DNA of 30,675 nucleotides. Source: Deltaproteobacteria bacterium. Lineage in GTDB: Bacteria > Desulfobacterota > Syntrophia > Syntrophales > UBA2210. Where the stretch lies: positions 1 to 30,675 of the forward strand of contig JAFCZZ010000006.1 of NCBI GenBank assembly GCA_019314085.1, written 5' to 3'. This document shows, piece after piece, positions 12,672-19,370 of this stretch (position 1 is its first letter; each line of letters begins with the position of its first letter). A program made the position numbers and the translations under genes. The notes under the pieces were generated by a model, which saw only the letters and a program-made list of their open reading frames with translations, did not search any database and had not been told where the DNA came from.

Positions 12672-12874
12672 TCGCCGTTCACGACCTTATCGAGTTCCTT
12701 TGCACAATCATCGACCTCATCCTTAGCATCCTTGAGCCCAGCCTTAAAGCTAGGGATCACAGCACCCAAGGACCGAGCCGCCTTCGGCAACATCGCCGGA
12801 CCAATCAGCAACATGGCGATCGCCGCAATAATAATAAGCTCAGTCGGACCAGGACAAAAAATACCAAACAACAT
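12668..12874 (-). CDS. tatA: TatA/TatE-like twin-arginine translocase subunit, 68 aa
   Basis: Classic TatA layout: short N-terminus with PGPTEL, a hydrophobic transmembrane helix (residues about 10-25, ELIIIAAIAMLLIG), a hinge and amphipathic helix LPKAARSLGAVIPSFKAGLKDA, then an acidic tail. In cells, TatA oligomers form the protein-conducting element for folded twin-arginine substrates. Differences from typical TatA: PAM replaces the usual F-G-x-K/R hinge (LIGPAMLPKAAR). Translated 9 nt after 12884 in a two-gene unit. A complete Tat system is not encoded here, so it would act with host TatC or alter membrane behaviour. The homology is clear; the role is inferred. Confidence 0.8.
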   Translation of the reverse strand: MLFGIFCPGPTELIIIAAIAMLLIGPAMLPKAARSLGAVIPSFKAGLKDAKDEVDDCAKELDKVVNGD

Positions 12875-12883
12875 AGCAACCCC

Positions 12884-13147
12884 CTAATGGTTTGGACCAC
12901 CGCAGATTTCACAAGACGAGCTTGGACCCTTGGGTTCATCGCCCAAGAACTCAGGCACAAGATCGTACTTCCTCAACTTATCAGCCAGCACTTGAATGTC
13001 TTCGCTATCCCATTCACAGTCCGGGTCCCAGACCGGAACAATGGACTCATTATCCTCGCCCCCCGTCACTCCCGAAAAGAGTTGGACTTGGAGTTCCTCA
13101 ACAATATCGAGAAGCTCCTCATGACTCAAACTACTAGCATCCTTCAT
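12884..13147 (-). CDS. Acidic hypothetical protein, 87 aa, partner of tatA
   Basis: ATG 13147 after AAGGAGACAGCT. A helical, acidic N-terminal half (SHEELLDIVEELQVQLF) and a C-terminal CEIC...H that may be a zinc knuckle. Transcribed from a region with the palindromic element rather than a cassette promoter. No twin-arginine signal. Confidence 0.7.
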   Translation of the reverse strand: MKDASSLSHEELLDIVEELQVQLFSGVTGGEDNESIVPVWDPDCEWDSEDIQVLADKLRKYDLVPEFLGDEPKGPSSSCEICGGPNH

Positions 13148-13170
13148 AGCTGTCTCCTTGCGCGTACGTG

Positions 13171-13187
13171 GTTTCCAACCTGGAAAC
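13171..13187. repeat. Palindromic element 2, with adjoining CGTACG
   Basis: GTTTCC-AACCT-GGAAAC lies between the stop of 13187 and the start of 12884; CGTACGTG abuts it. Confidence 0.65.
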
Positions 13188-13549
13188 TAATCCAATGGGT
13201 GATCGATAATTCCCTGCAACAACGTTCGAAGCTGGTCGCTGCTGATTGAAATACTGTGTTCCTGGATGTTGCCACCCCACGACTGCTCACGCAACTTCTC
13301 AGAATCAGCATAGACAAGACGCATACAACGATTGCCGAGTTCCGCCGGGAAGTGGTGATGGTAGACGAGGCCCTGCCGATGATCGACACTCCGATCCGAC
13401 TCAATCCAGACCTGCACCCACCTGGCCTTCCACTGGCCCTTAGCTCCTGAAACTCTGACGGGCAAGTTGAGTCTACGCTTGAAGAAGCGTTTCAACCAGG
13501 GTGCATTGAGTACCTCGGGTACGATCATTGTATCGTCTGTTTTCGGCAT
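13187..13549 (-). CDS. Hypothetical protein, 120 aa
   Basis: ATG 13549 after CAGGAGACCAGTT. Basic N-terminal half (WLKRFFKRRLNLPVRVSG) and His-rich centre (YHHHFP). The TAG stop is part of the palindromic element. Confidence 0.7.
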   Translation of the reverse strand: MPKTDDTMIVPEVLNAPWLKRFFKRRLNLPVRVSGAKGQWKARWVQVWIESDRSVDHRQGLVYHHHFPAELGNRCMRLVYADSEKLREQSWGGNIQEHSISISSDQLRTLLQGIIDHPLD

Positions 13550-13583
13550 AACTGGTCTCCTGTGAATGGTTCCTGTCTACCCT

Positions 13584-13612
13584 CTTGTAGCACCGAAATG
13601 GGTATGACTAAA
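13584..13612 (-). promoter_or_regulatory. Cassette promoter for 13187
   Basis: TTTAGT, 17 bp, TACAAG. Confidence 0.85.
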
Positions 13613-13618
13613 TAGCAG

Positions 13619-13659
13619 GAGCCCGATAGTGGTTAGCGTTTGTCAGCACTATCGGGCTC
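13619..13659 (-). terminator. Hairpin at the end of the candidate RNA
   Basis: GAGCCCGATAGTG pairs exactly with CACTATCGGGCTC around 15 nt. There is no U tract, like other hairpins just before promoters in this array. Confidence 0.65.
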
Positions 13660-13910
13660 TGCCGGATCTCATTTAGAGCTATAATTGGGGTCCTGCTCAG
13701 TTGTGCTAAAGAAAACCAGTTGGCCAGCCTATAACTGGATAGTTTGTGTTATCGACCTGGTCGAACAGGCCATTCTCTAGTGTGGTTAACGGCCTTGCCA
13801 CCACCCCATCGGGTGGCAAAGCAAATAGCAGGCTCAGTAGTATAATGACAGCGAGTGGTGCCATACCTTATGTTTCCTGAAAACACGGCCGAGGACCTTA
13901 CCAGTGTGCA

Positions 13911-13959
13911 TTAGCGGATGCGTACATTAGCGGATGCTTGCGAGTAGCGGATGCGTACC
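13911..13959. repeat. Three 16-nt tandem-like repeats (TAGCGGATGCGTAC type)
   Basis: Copies at 13911-13926, 13927-13942 and 13944-13959 share TAGCGGATGC. The transcript would carry GCATCCGCTA. Confidence 0.85.
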
Positions 13960-14006
13960 TCAGAGACAGCCCGGGGATTATCTCCCCGGTGTCTGCTGCG
14001 TCCTAT

Positions 14007-14048
14007 GGTAGAGGCTTGGCTAGCAGAGGCTTGCGGTAGAGGCTGGCG
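14007..14048. repeat. Three 14-nt tandem repeats (GTAGAGGCTTGGC type)
   Basis: Copies at 14007-14020, 14021-14034 and 14035-14048. They are related to the 13911 set: CGCAAGCCTCTGCTA versus CGCAAGCATCCGCTA on the RNA strand. Confidence 0.8.
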
Positions 14049-14097
14049 TGCTCTTAGTAAGGTCCTCGACTCATGAATGGTGGTTGCTTCCTACCCC

Positions 14098-14126
14098 TTT
14101 GTAGCACCGAAACAGGACTCACTAAA
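14098..14126 (-). promoter_or_regulatory. Cassette promoter for the candidate RNA
   Basis: TTTAGT, 17 bp, TACAAA. Contains the TAG stop of 14122. Downstream leader lacks the Shine-Dalgarno half. Confidence 0.9.
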
Positions 14127-14283
14127 TCTTACTCAGGAACTCCTTGATGGCGACCTCGACATTGTGCCGAAGACCATCAACCAGAGCCTCAGCGGCATCA
14201 TCGCTGCTGAGGCTATCGCCGTACTTTTCGTCCGTCCAGGATTCGTGGGCGTACTTTAGCCGCTCCAGTAGATCGGCCGACAA
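14122..14283 (-). CDS. Hypothetical protein, about 53 aa, start uncertain
   Basis: No ATG is available after the promoter. TTG 14283 (LSADLLERLKYAHESW) is the first sensible start, after ACGGGGGTACTACAG. The product is helical and acidic, with ALVDGLRHNVEVAIKEFL. It could begin at an unusual codon slightly upstream. Confidence 0.55.
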   Translation of the reverse strand: MSADLLERLKYAHESWTDEKYGDSLSSDDAAEALVDGLRHNVEVAIKEFLSKI

Positions 14284-14330
14284 GCTGTTTTTCTGTAGTA
14301 CCCCCGTGAGTGGTGGTTGTTTCCTACTCC

Positions 14331-14359
14331 CTTGTAGCACCGAGACCGGACTCACTAAA
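14331..14359 (-). promoter_or_regulatory. Cassette promoter for 14122
   Basis: TTTAGT, 17 bp, TACAAG. Confidence 0.85.
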
Positions 14360-14665
14360 TCAGGGCGTATCGTCGATCTCGGCTAATTCTGCCGGGGTCG
14401 CTCCGGGCTTCAATAGTAGTTTGTCTACCATTGATTTATCACCGACGGAAAGGCAGAACTCAAAACTTCTGGTATTATCGTCCTCAACGACAGAAACATC
14501 AATAGAAATGGTCGTGCCACCAGACTGCCGAACACGGTCGATAAAAATCGAAACACCATCGTTGGTGTCATCTTTGATGGATTGCTGGCCAACACTAAAG
14601 GTGTCTTGCAACTGGGTGCGAATCCAGTTCGCTAGAGCTATGGCCGTCTTGCGTTTACTAAGCAT
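14360..14665 (-). CDS. Hypothetical protein, 101 aa
   Basis: ATG 14665 follows GAGAGGGCGAG; a longer open frame runs through the palindromic element. A helical N-terminus (KRKTAIALANWIRTQL) is followed by beta strands (TISIDVSVVEDD, SFEFCLSVGD). Driven from the palindromic-type intergenic region, not a cassette. Confidence 0.7.
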   Translation of the reverse strand: MLSKRKTAIALANWIRTQLQDTFSVGQQSIKDDTNDGVSIFIDRVRQSGGTTISIDVSVVEDDNTRSFEFCLSVGDKSMVDKLLLKPGATPAELAEIDDTP

Positions 14666-14690
14666 ACTCGCCCTCTCGTGCACGTACGTG

Positions 14691-14707
14691 GTTTCCAAGC
14701 TGGAAAC
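14691..14707. repeat. Palindromic element 3, with CACGTACGTG
   Basis: GTTTCC-AAGCT-GGAAAC; the perfect palindrome CACGTACGTG (14681-14690) directly adjoins it. It overlaps the TAG stop of 14707. Confidence 0.65.
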
Positions 14708-14886
14708 TATTCGGTAAAAATGATGACAGGTGAACAACATGCCGAGTCAAGACGATGGTCCCAAAATTCATCGAGCACAACCTTCTCAGCATCGACCCGT
14801 GATTGCGCCTCGATGTCCTTGAAATCACCAACTGTGCCACAATGGCCCTCAGTGTCTTTCCAGTTAAGTACTCCTGAGAACTTCAC
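14707..14886 (-). CDS. Hypothetical protein with GTG start, 59 aa
   Basis: GTG 14886 follows GGGAGGAGAGCCTAG inside the end of the 14864 gene. The product (KFSGVLNWKDTEGHCGTVGDF...) has a sensible composition and a C-terminal Cys pair, ending in TAG 14707-14709 in the palindromic element. The 23-nt overlap with 14864 suggests coupling. Confidence 0.65.
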   Translation of the reverse strand: MKFSGVLNWKDTEGHCGTVGDFKDIEAQSRVDAEKVVLDEFWDHRLDSACCSPVIIFTE

Positions 14887-14998
14887 CTAGGCTCTCCTCC
14901 CATTCGAATAATTCTTGGTTTAGCTTCTCGCTGCACTGCTCGTGAAGACCGTTCACGATTGGGCCATCCAGTGACCGCTCACAATAAGGACAATATAA
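14864..14998 (-). CDS. C2HC zinc-finger mini-protein, about 44 aa, start unresolved
   Basis: The frame has CPYC and, 14 residues on, H-x2-C (GLHEQC), giving a C-x2-C...H-x2-C zinc site with the PIVNGLHEQC phrase I have seen in phage zinc fingers. CTGGAG lies where the start should be, but no ATG, GTG or TTG is in frame there; TTA 14998 marks the likely beginning. A base error or unusual start is possible. Confidence 0.5.
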   Translation of the reverse strand, partial: LYCPYCERSLDGPIVNGLHEQCSEKLNQELFEWEESLGEVLRST

Positions 14999-15033
14999 CG
15001 ATCTCCAGTGCTGAAAGGGGTAATTCCTACCCT

Positions 15034-15062
15034 TTTGTAGCACCAAAACCTATTCCTCTAAA
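15034..15062 (-). promoter_or_regulatory. Cassette promoter for 14864/14707
   Basis: TTTAGA, 17 bp, TACAAA; the -35 lies within the last codons of 15050. Confidence 0.85.
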
Positions 15063-15352
15063 TCCTCCGGTTCCACACCATACGCACCACACAGATGAAT
15101 CACAAAAGCACGCAAAATAACGGCCTCGCCACTCCAGGCCGACATCTTATTAGCGGTCAGTGCAGCATGCTCCTCATCGGTCAAGAGTTCAACCGCCCGA
15201 CCCTCAACGTGCTTAATCCAATAATCCATAAGATGGTCGCCGCCGAAACCTTTGAATCGATCGGCGATCTTGGCCAGTATTTCTTGGCGAGCCTTTTCAC
15301 GGTCCTGGGCTTTCAGTTGGTCGATTGTGTCTTTGAGGAAGTCGTCAGCCAT
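15050..15352 (-). CDS. Hypothetical protein, 100 aa
   Basis: ATG 15352 after AAGGAGATATC. Helical charged protein (DQLKAQDREKARQEILAKIADRF) with a hydrophobic C-terminal helix. Driven by a non-cassette promoter (15366-15394). Confidence 0.75.
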   Translation of the reverse strand: MADDFLKDTIDQLKAQDREKARQEILAKIADRFKGFGGDHLMDYWIKHVEGRAVELLTDEEHAALTANKMSAWSGEAVILRAFVIHLCGAYGVEPEDLEE

Positions 15353-15365
15353 GATATCTCCTTGT

Positions 15366-15394
15366 TTTATAATACAGCCCACCAACACTGTTAA
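15366..15394 (-). promoter_or_regulatory. Consensus-type promoter overlapping a hairpin
   Basis: TTAACA, 17 bp, TATAAA: closer to sigma70 consensus than the cassettes and unlike them. Much of it lies in the hairpin 15376-15406. Confidence 0.6.
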
Positions 15395-15406
15395 TGCTGG
15401 TGGGCT
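15376..15406. repeat. 9-bp inverted repeat (AGCCCACCA/TGGTGGGCT)
   Basis: It could terminate the 15405 ORF transcript or act as an operator for the promoter it covers. Confidence 0.6.
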
Positions 15407-15503
15407 ATGTGTCCGTCAGTATCTCGCCTTTTGTATTTGCACCAGCGTTTGCTAGGGTGCCGGTATTATCTGGCGAACCGAGACCTTTAATGACCCAACC
15501 CAC
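15405..15503 (-). CDS. Possible 32-residue protein
   Basis: GTG 15503 (GWVIKGLGSPDNTGTLANAG) to TAG 15405-15407. Composition is protein-like, but the ribosome site is weak (GAGGTGG) and CACGTACG covers the start. It may be a remnant. Confidence 0.3.
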   Translation of the reverse strand: MGWVIKGLGSPDNTGTLANAGANTKGEILTDT

Positions 15504-15546
15504 GTACGTTGAACCACCTCAACTGTCTCAAAACCTCGGACAAAAA

Positions 15547-16554
15547 TCACACGAGCACTGCATCTACCTCTTCCTTCCAATTCCCCCTGTGAACCCTGAA
15601 TAGCCTCGCCCTCGCACGAGCCTCTCTCCAATCGATATTCCTGGACGCCCAAGCATGGGCATCCGCATGATCATCGAAGACGTACAGCCCGCTTCCATAT
15701 TCTGGCGAATCCACCACGTAGAGTGTCTCACCCCCTCGCTGGAGAGTGAACAGAAGATTCTTGCCCACAGAGACCGAACTGGCCGTTCTGTGCCCTCTGA
15801 AACATTGCCCAATCAGTCGACGGCACTCGCGGTCCGATCGTCGCTTCTTGAAATGCCGCATGCGCTGCCGCACGGGAGCCAACTCGATGACGTCCCGAAC
15901 CGGCAATCCAATGACAGCCATCAAAAACAGTCGCCAGTTGTCGGCAGTGATGCCCTGCGCGAAGCGAATCCGCCAATGGTCTTGCCACTGCGTGCCGTAC
16001 GGCCGAGCAAGGGGAAAACTGTGGTCACCATCGGTGACACACCGATCGCAAAGCTCAAGACGCAACGGCTTCACCCTCTTCACAATCTGCCCCACCTTCA
16101 AACACAGGGCCTGTTCGTAGTTGATGGTGACCCCATTCGGGAGAACATTTCGCACCGGCCCACCAAAAAAATTCCACGGAAATGGCTTCTGGTGGTGCAG
16201 ATTATGGAGAAAATCCTCGGTATGATATGTCTGATATGTCGCATTCCCCACGGCAACTCGGACCCGCCTGTCTGCCAGCAGCAAGACCCGGCCATTGCTC
16301 AACTCAATCCTGATTTGTTTGATCTTGGTGGGATAGCGACCCGCTCTCGGCATCGCAAACCCAAGCTCCTCGTACCTGTTCGTCTTCTTCGACCAGACAT
16401 CGACGGCCTTCAAGCTTCTCGTGCCCACTGGCCGCTTGTAGAATTGGTATTTTCTCTCGTATTCCTTCCAGTACGGCCAGAAGTACTGGTAGTTTCGCCG
16501 CACTACTCTCAGGCGAACGGTGGTGTGGCGAATGTCTTTGATGGTGATGGTCAT
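15547..16554 (-). CDS. Hypothetical protein, 335 aa
   Basis: ATG 16554 after CAGGAGAGATC. Strongly basic, Arg/Tyr/Trp-rich. Residues about 265-320 (GETLYVVDSPEYGSGLYVFDDHADAHAWASRNIDWREARARARLFRVHRG split as two blocks) look like a separate small domain; a C-x2-C (CDRC) sits near residue 168. Probably nucleic-acid-associated judging from charge, but the family is unknown. Long antisense frames over it are shadows. Confidence 0.75.
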   Translation of the reverse strand: MTITIKDIRHTTVRLRVVRRNYQYFWPYWKEYERKYQFYKRPVGTRSLKAVDVWSKKTNRYEELGFAMPRAGRYPTKIKQIRIELSNGRVLLLADRRVRVAVGNATYQTYHTEDFLHNLHHQKPFPWNFFGGPVRNVLPNGVTINYEQALCLKVGQIVKRVKPLRLELCDRCVTDGDHSFPLARPYGTQWQDHWRIRFAQGITADNWRLFLMAVIGLPVRDVIELAPVRQRMRHFKKRRSDRECRRLIGQCFRGHRTASSVSVGKNLLFTLQRGGETLYVVDSPEYGSGLYVFDDHADAHAWASRNIDWREARARARLFRVHRGNWKEEVDAVLV

Positions 16555-16587
16555 GATCTCTCCTGTGCAGGGTTCTGAGTCTACCCT

Positions 16588-16616
16588 TTTGTAGCAGCAA
16601 GACAGGACTCACTCAA
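16588..16616 (-). promoter_or_regulatory. Cassette promoter for 15547
   Basis: TTGAGT, 17 bp, TACAAA. Confidence 0.9.
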
Positions 16617-18110
16617 CTACCTGAAACAATGATGAAAACGCTTCTTGTTAGCAAAAGCAGTACCCACCATATTAGTCATCTGATTCGCATACCCCTCATC
16701 ATGGACACCATAGCCAAACCCATGAACAAACTCATGAACCGCGACAGCCAGTAACTGGTACTTGCCAGCGTTATTGAATAGCCACCGCTTCTTCAGCGAC
16801 CTGGACCTCGAGCACACCTGCTCAACAATCACAGCCGGATTGATATAATAAACCCGACCATACTCCTCAGTCACTTCACACTCCGCCTCACGTATATCGT
16901 CCAGGAGAAAGCCAACCGCGAAAGAATCCTTGTGCCCAAACAACTCATGCAACTCCAGCAAACACTTGATCCAGACACTAACCAACTTGCTGGAGTACGC
17001 CGAGAAATAAAACGGCAAGAAATGGTCCGGAACTGTCAGGTTCGTATTGTTCTTGACAATGAACTCATAGCCACAACGGCCACGTTCCATCCGAATCGCG
17101 GTCTCTGCAAACGATGGGTTATCATCATAACCAACCTGCTGGTCCACGGAAAGAGTCTCGCCCTCAGCAGGATCAGCAACGGGCGGTTTCGGCATCGTGG
17201 CATAGGCTGCTGAAACCAGATCCTGCATCACAGCAGTAGACGCGCACTGTTGACGCTCTCCATCGAAATGGTGATACGTGGTCTTTGGGTGATCTCGCAA
17301 AGCCGAAACCTTATCGACAACAAGCTGCTCAACAAAAGCATCAAGCTTCTGCCGATACTCCCAAGTCAAACCATCCCGATTCGACGTCAAAGCCTCACCG
17401 CTGGAACGATCCACCTCCACAACCACACAACGATCGTGGCTAACGTACCTGGAGAACATCGGCATACCGTCAATGCGGACGATGAGACGACCGGGGAATG
17501 TCTTGTTCGTATAGACGACAGCCCAACCAAGGTCTCGACGCCGCTTGCCCTTCTTCAGATTCGTCTTTAATGGCTCGCCATTCACACGAAGCTCACCCTT
17601 CCATTGGCACTCAGAAGCGAACTTTGCCGCTGCCGAACACAACTCGATGATACAATCACCCTCAATGGTAATAACGCTCTCAGTGCCGTGCAAGAATTCT
17701 ACGCTGCTCAGATCATAACCAGCACCCTTACCGACCACCAGCAACGACCCACTATGAATCTGGTACTCCTGATGGCAGAAATAAAGGATCTCCTTGGCTT
17801 TGCCAAAACCACCGACAGTACCAACGAAGTCCTTGCCGGACGCCCCAAGCGACAGAAGTTTATTGACCAGCACATCCTCAGTCATCGGCTTGCCATCGTT
17901 CTTGACGACCAGAACCGTATCACCAGAGACCACCGCACCATTCTCTACGGTTGCGGGAGCGGATCCAATCGTGATGTCGATCAGCTTCGATCCGCAATCA
18001 ATGCAATTCTGCATGAACTCACGAACAAGAGCCCAACGCCAATCAGCATAGTCATTCTTGGCCTTAGCGAAGAAATCGGGACCAATCTGAACCGCATTAG
18101 CGTAAGCCAT
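16617..18110 (-). CDS. GHKL (Hsp90-like) ATPase with C-terminal HExxH metallopeptidase-like domain, 497 aa
   Basis: The N-terminal ~250 residues show the GHKL fold: N box E31-x3-N35 with D38, KNDGKPM (70-76) in place of the D-x-G-x-G motif, and the glycine-rich lid LGASG...GTVGGFGKAKE (88-107). The C-terminus has HEFVH (459-463), then H470-D-E, a zincin-type site. GHKL modules bind ATP and dimerise (Hsp90, MutL, GyrB, and phage RIIA-like proteins); the zincin site would bind Zn and could cleave peptides. This combination suggests ATP-gated proteolysis, by inference only. ATG 18110 after CAGGAGATTCACA; it is the longest gene in the window and alone under its promoter. Confidence 0.8.
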   Translation of the reverse strand: MAYANAVQIGPDFFAKAKNDYADWRWALVREFMQNCIDCGSKLIDITIGSAPATVENGAVVSGDTVLVVKNDGKPMTEDVLVNKLLSLGASGKDFVGTVGGFGKAKEILYFCHQEYQIHSGSLLVVGKGAGYDLSSVEFLHGTESVITIEGDCIIELCSAAAKFASECQWKGELRVNGEPLKTNLKKGKRRRDLGWAVVYTNKTFPGRLIVRIDGMPMFSRYVSHDRCVVVEVDRSSGEALTSNRDGLTWEYRQKLDAFVEQLVVDKVSALRDHPKTTYHHFDGERQQCASTAVMQDLVSAAYATMPKPPVADPAEGETLSVDQQVGYDDNPSFAETAIRMERGRCGYEFIVKNNTNLTVPDHFLPFYFSAYSSKLVSVWIKCLLELHELFGHKDSFAVGFLLDDIREAECEVTEEYGRVYYINPAVIVEQVCSRSRSLKKRWLFNNAGKYQLLAVAVHEFVHGFGYGVHDEGYANQMTNMVGTAFANKKRFHHCFR

Positions 18111-18144
18111 TGTGAATCTCCTGTGAAAGGTTCTTGCCTACCAC

Positions 18145-18173
18145 TTTGTAGCACCGAACCGAAACTCACTAAA
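18145..18173 (-). promoter_or_regulatory. Cassette promoter for 16617
   Basis: TTTAGT, 17 bp, TACAAA. Contains the TAG stop of 18169. Confidence 0.9.
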
Positions 18174-18399
18174 TCGGGCTATTCAAACAAATAAAGAAAG
18201 GCGTCCTAATACCGCCAAACAACTGATATCGCTGCTTGTTATAACGAATGGACTGCCAACCAGAATGATCCCGTGGGATACGGTCTGCCAGCCTGATTTG
18301 ATCGGAAAAACACGGCTCACCATCCTCCCGATAGGAGATAGTGCCACTACCAAACCGAACAACAAACTGAACTGGCTGCTTGAAAAGTTGCAATTGCAT
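18169..18399 (-). CDS. Hypothetical protein, 76 aa
   Basis: ATG 18399 after AGGAGAAGACC. Beta-rich (LQLFKQPVQFVVRFGSGTISY), possibly a small barrel. No known domain. Confidence 0.7.
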   Translation of the reverse strand: MQLQLFKQPVQFVVRFGSGTISYREDGEPCFSDQIRLADRIPRDHSGWQSIRYNKQRYQLFGGIRTPFFICLNSPI

Positions 18400-18435
18400 G
18401 GTCTTCTCCTGTGAGAGGTGTTCTGAATCTACCCC

Positions 18436-18464
18436 TTTGTAGCAGCAAGACCAGACCCACTAAA
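18436..18464 (-). promoter_or_regulatory. Cassette promoter for 18169
   Basis: TTTAGT, 17 bp, TACAAA. Contains the TAG stop of 18460. Confidence 0.9.
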
Positions 18465-18825
18465 TGCAGCCCATCTTGCGCAGATCACCCACGGTTAGCT
18501 CGATAGTCGAGTTCAACTCACTCAGAGCTTCCTTGACCATATCGTCGTAATAGCCGCTGTTCTCCCGGAAATCGTCAGCACTACGGTACGAGCAATTCCC
18601 AAGGTACTGCTTCTCCTCGAACGCCCCCCACTCGACCTTGACGACAGCCACACACCAACCCCAAATCGGAGCCTCGGCCAACATCTCTTCCACAGCAGCC
18701 GCATAGGACTCCGATTCCGCAATGCTCATTGCAGAATCGGCCTGTCGTGGGGTCTCATCCTCATCTTGGGGGTAGAGTTCGACAAGGACGTCATCAAGCG
18801 TAAGTGGTCGTTTTAGAACTGTCAC
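18460..18825 (-). CDS. Acidic hypothetical protein, 121 aa, GTG start
   Basis: GTG 18825 follows CCAGGAGACTACCA at the standard cassette distance. Acidic helical protein with a Trp-rich centre (APIWGWCVAVVKVEWGAF). Last gene of the leftward array next to the divergent region. Confidence 0.7.
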   Translation of the reverse strand: MTVLKRPLTLDDVLVELYPQDEDETPRQADSAMSIAESESYAAAVEEMLAEAPIWGWCVAVVKVEWGAFEEKQYLGNCSYRSADDFRENSGYYDDMVKEALSELNSTIELTVGDLRKMGCI

Positions 18826-18861
18826 TGGTAGTCTCCTGGTTAGAGGGTTCCTGTCTACACA

Positions 18862-18890
18862 TCTGTAGCACCGAAACGAGACCCACTAAA
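18862..18890 (-). promoter_or_regulatory. Cassette promoter for 18460
   Basis: TTTAGT, 17 bp, TACAGA. Confidence 0.85.
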
Positions 18891-18906
18891 TCGCTAAATC
18901 GAGGTA

Positions 18907-18936
18907 TTTAACGAACTAAATCATTATTGCTATAAC
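18907..18936 (+). promoter_or_regulatory. Possible rightward promoter for 18993
   Basis: TTTAAC, 18 bp, TATAAC in an A+T-rich divergent region; not a cassette copy. Confidence 0.4.
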
Positions 18937-18992
18937 TATCTTAGTGGGCAATCTATGCCCGATTTTGCCAATTACTCTAATGGAGGAACTCG

Positions 18993-19278
18993 ATGTCAAC
19001 AGTAACGGTTAGCCGAAAGAAACGGCTCAACAGGGATGAACTCGATACGGCGGAAAAAGTGCTTCGCAAGAAGTATCGCCATATCGTCAAGGGGACGCTC
19101 AAAAACGTCTCCCCCCAACGGATTGCACAACGGGAAGCGCACCGTCAAAATCCAGTGCGCAACAACTGGGTGCGATAGCCAACGCAAGATAGCCACTAGT
19201 GATCTTGCACAAGTGCGATATTGCACAGACTGCACCCAAGAAAGACGGGCAGCAAGGCGGCGACAAAAACCCCGTTGA
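18993..19278 (+). CDS. Paralogue of the 27741 zinc protein, split at a C6 run
   Basis: ATG follows GGAGGAACTCG. Frame 1 (61 aa to 19178) matches the 27741 protein at its start (RKKYRHIVKGTLKN versus KRKYPHIQDGTLTN). Beyond CCCCCC (19111-19116) the homology continues in the +1 frame: KRTVKIQCATTGCDSQRKIATSDLAQVRYCTDC, ending at 19278. Removing one C restores a single frame. The C-x4-C...RRIATSDLAQV..C-x2-C module is a probable zinc-binding domain recurrent in phage small proteins. Either a sequencing error, a fresh pseudogene or programmed +1 slippage. Confidence 0.65.
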
Positions 19279-19353
19279 TCTAGCACGCGCCTTACCCCGG
19301 ACATTGGAAGTCCGGGGCACCGCGCACCCTTGAACACGTACGTTACGTACGTG

Positions 19354-19370
19354 GTTTCCTTCCTGGAAAT
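19354..19370. repeat. Palindromic element 4, with two ACGTAC copies
   Basis: GTTTCC-TTCCT-GGAAAT, preceded by ACGTACGTTACGTACGTG. It overlaps the first base of the -35 box of the next promoter, a position suited to a repressor. Confidence 0.6.

Larger units (their letters stand above)
13617..14092 (-). ncRNA. Candidate large structured non-coding RNA, about 475 nt
   Basis: A cassette promoter (14098-14126) starts this unit, but its leader stops after AACCACCATTC and has no GGAGA; the first ATG gives only MSRGPY. No other plausible ORF is seen on this strand. Read as RNA: a 12-bp perfect closing stem (14057-14068 with 13890-13901) encloses three 14-nt repeats, a strong hairpin (13964-13994: AGACA/TGTCT plus CCGGGGA/TCCCCGG with a 2-nt bulge), and three 16-nt repeats. 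Then come hairpins at 13795-13819 (TTGCCACC/GGTGGCAA) and a CCAGTT/AACTGG pair near 13710-13740, and the unit ends in a 13-bp hairpin. Own promoter, rich structure and absence of coding point to a functional RNA. It does not visibly match 6S, tmRNA or RNase P RNA; large ornate phage RNAs such as GOLLD and ROOL are the nearest concept, without sequence proof. Confidence 0.65.

Noticed and set aside
15655..16578. 307-codon rightward ORF opposite the 15547 gene
   Set aside because: No ribosome site or promoter, the opposite strand has the regular cassette and start, and the product looks like a codon-bias shadow.
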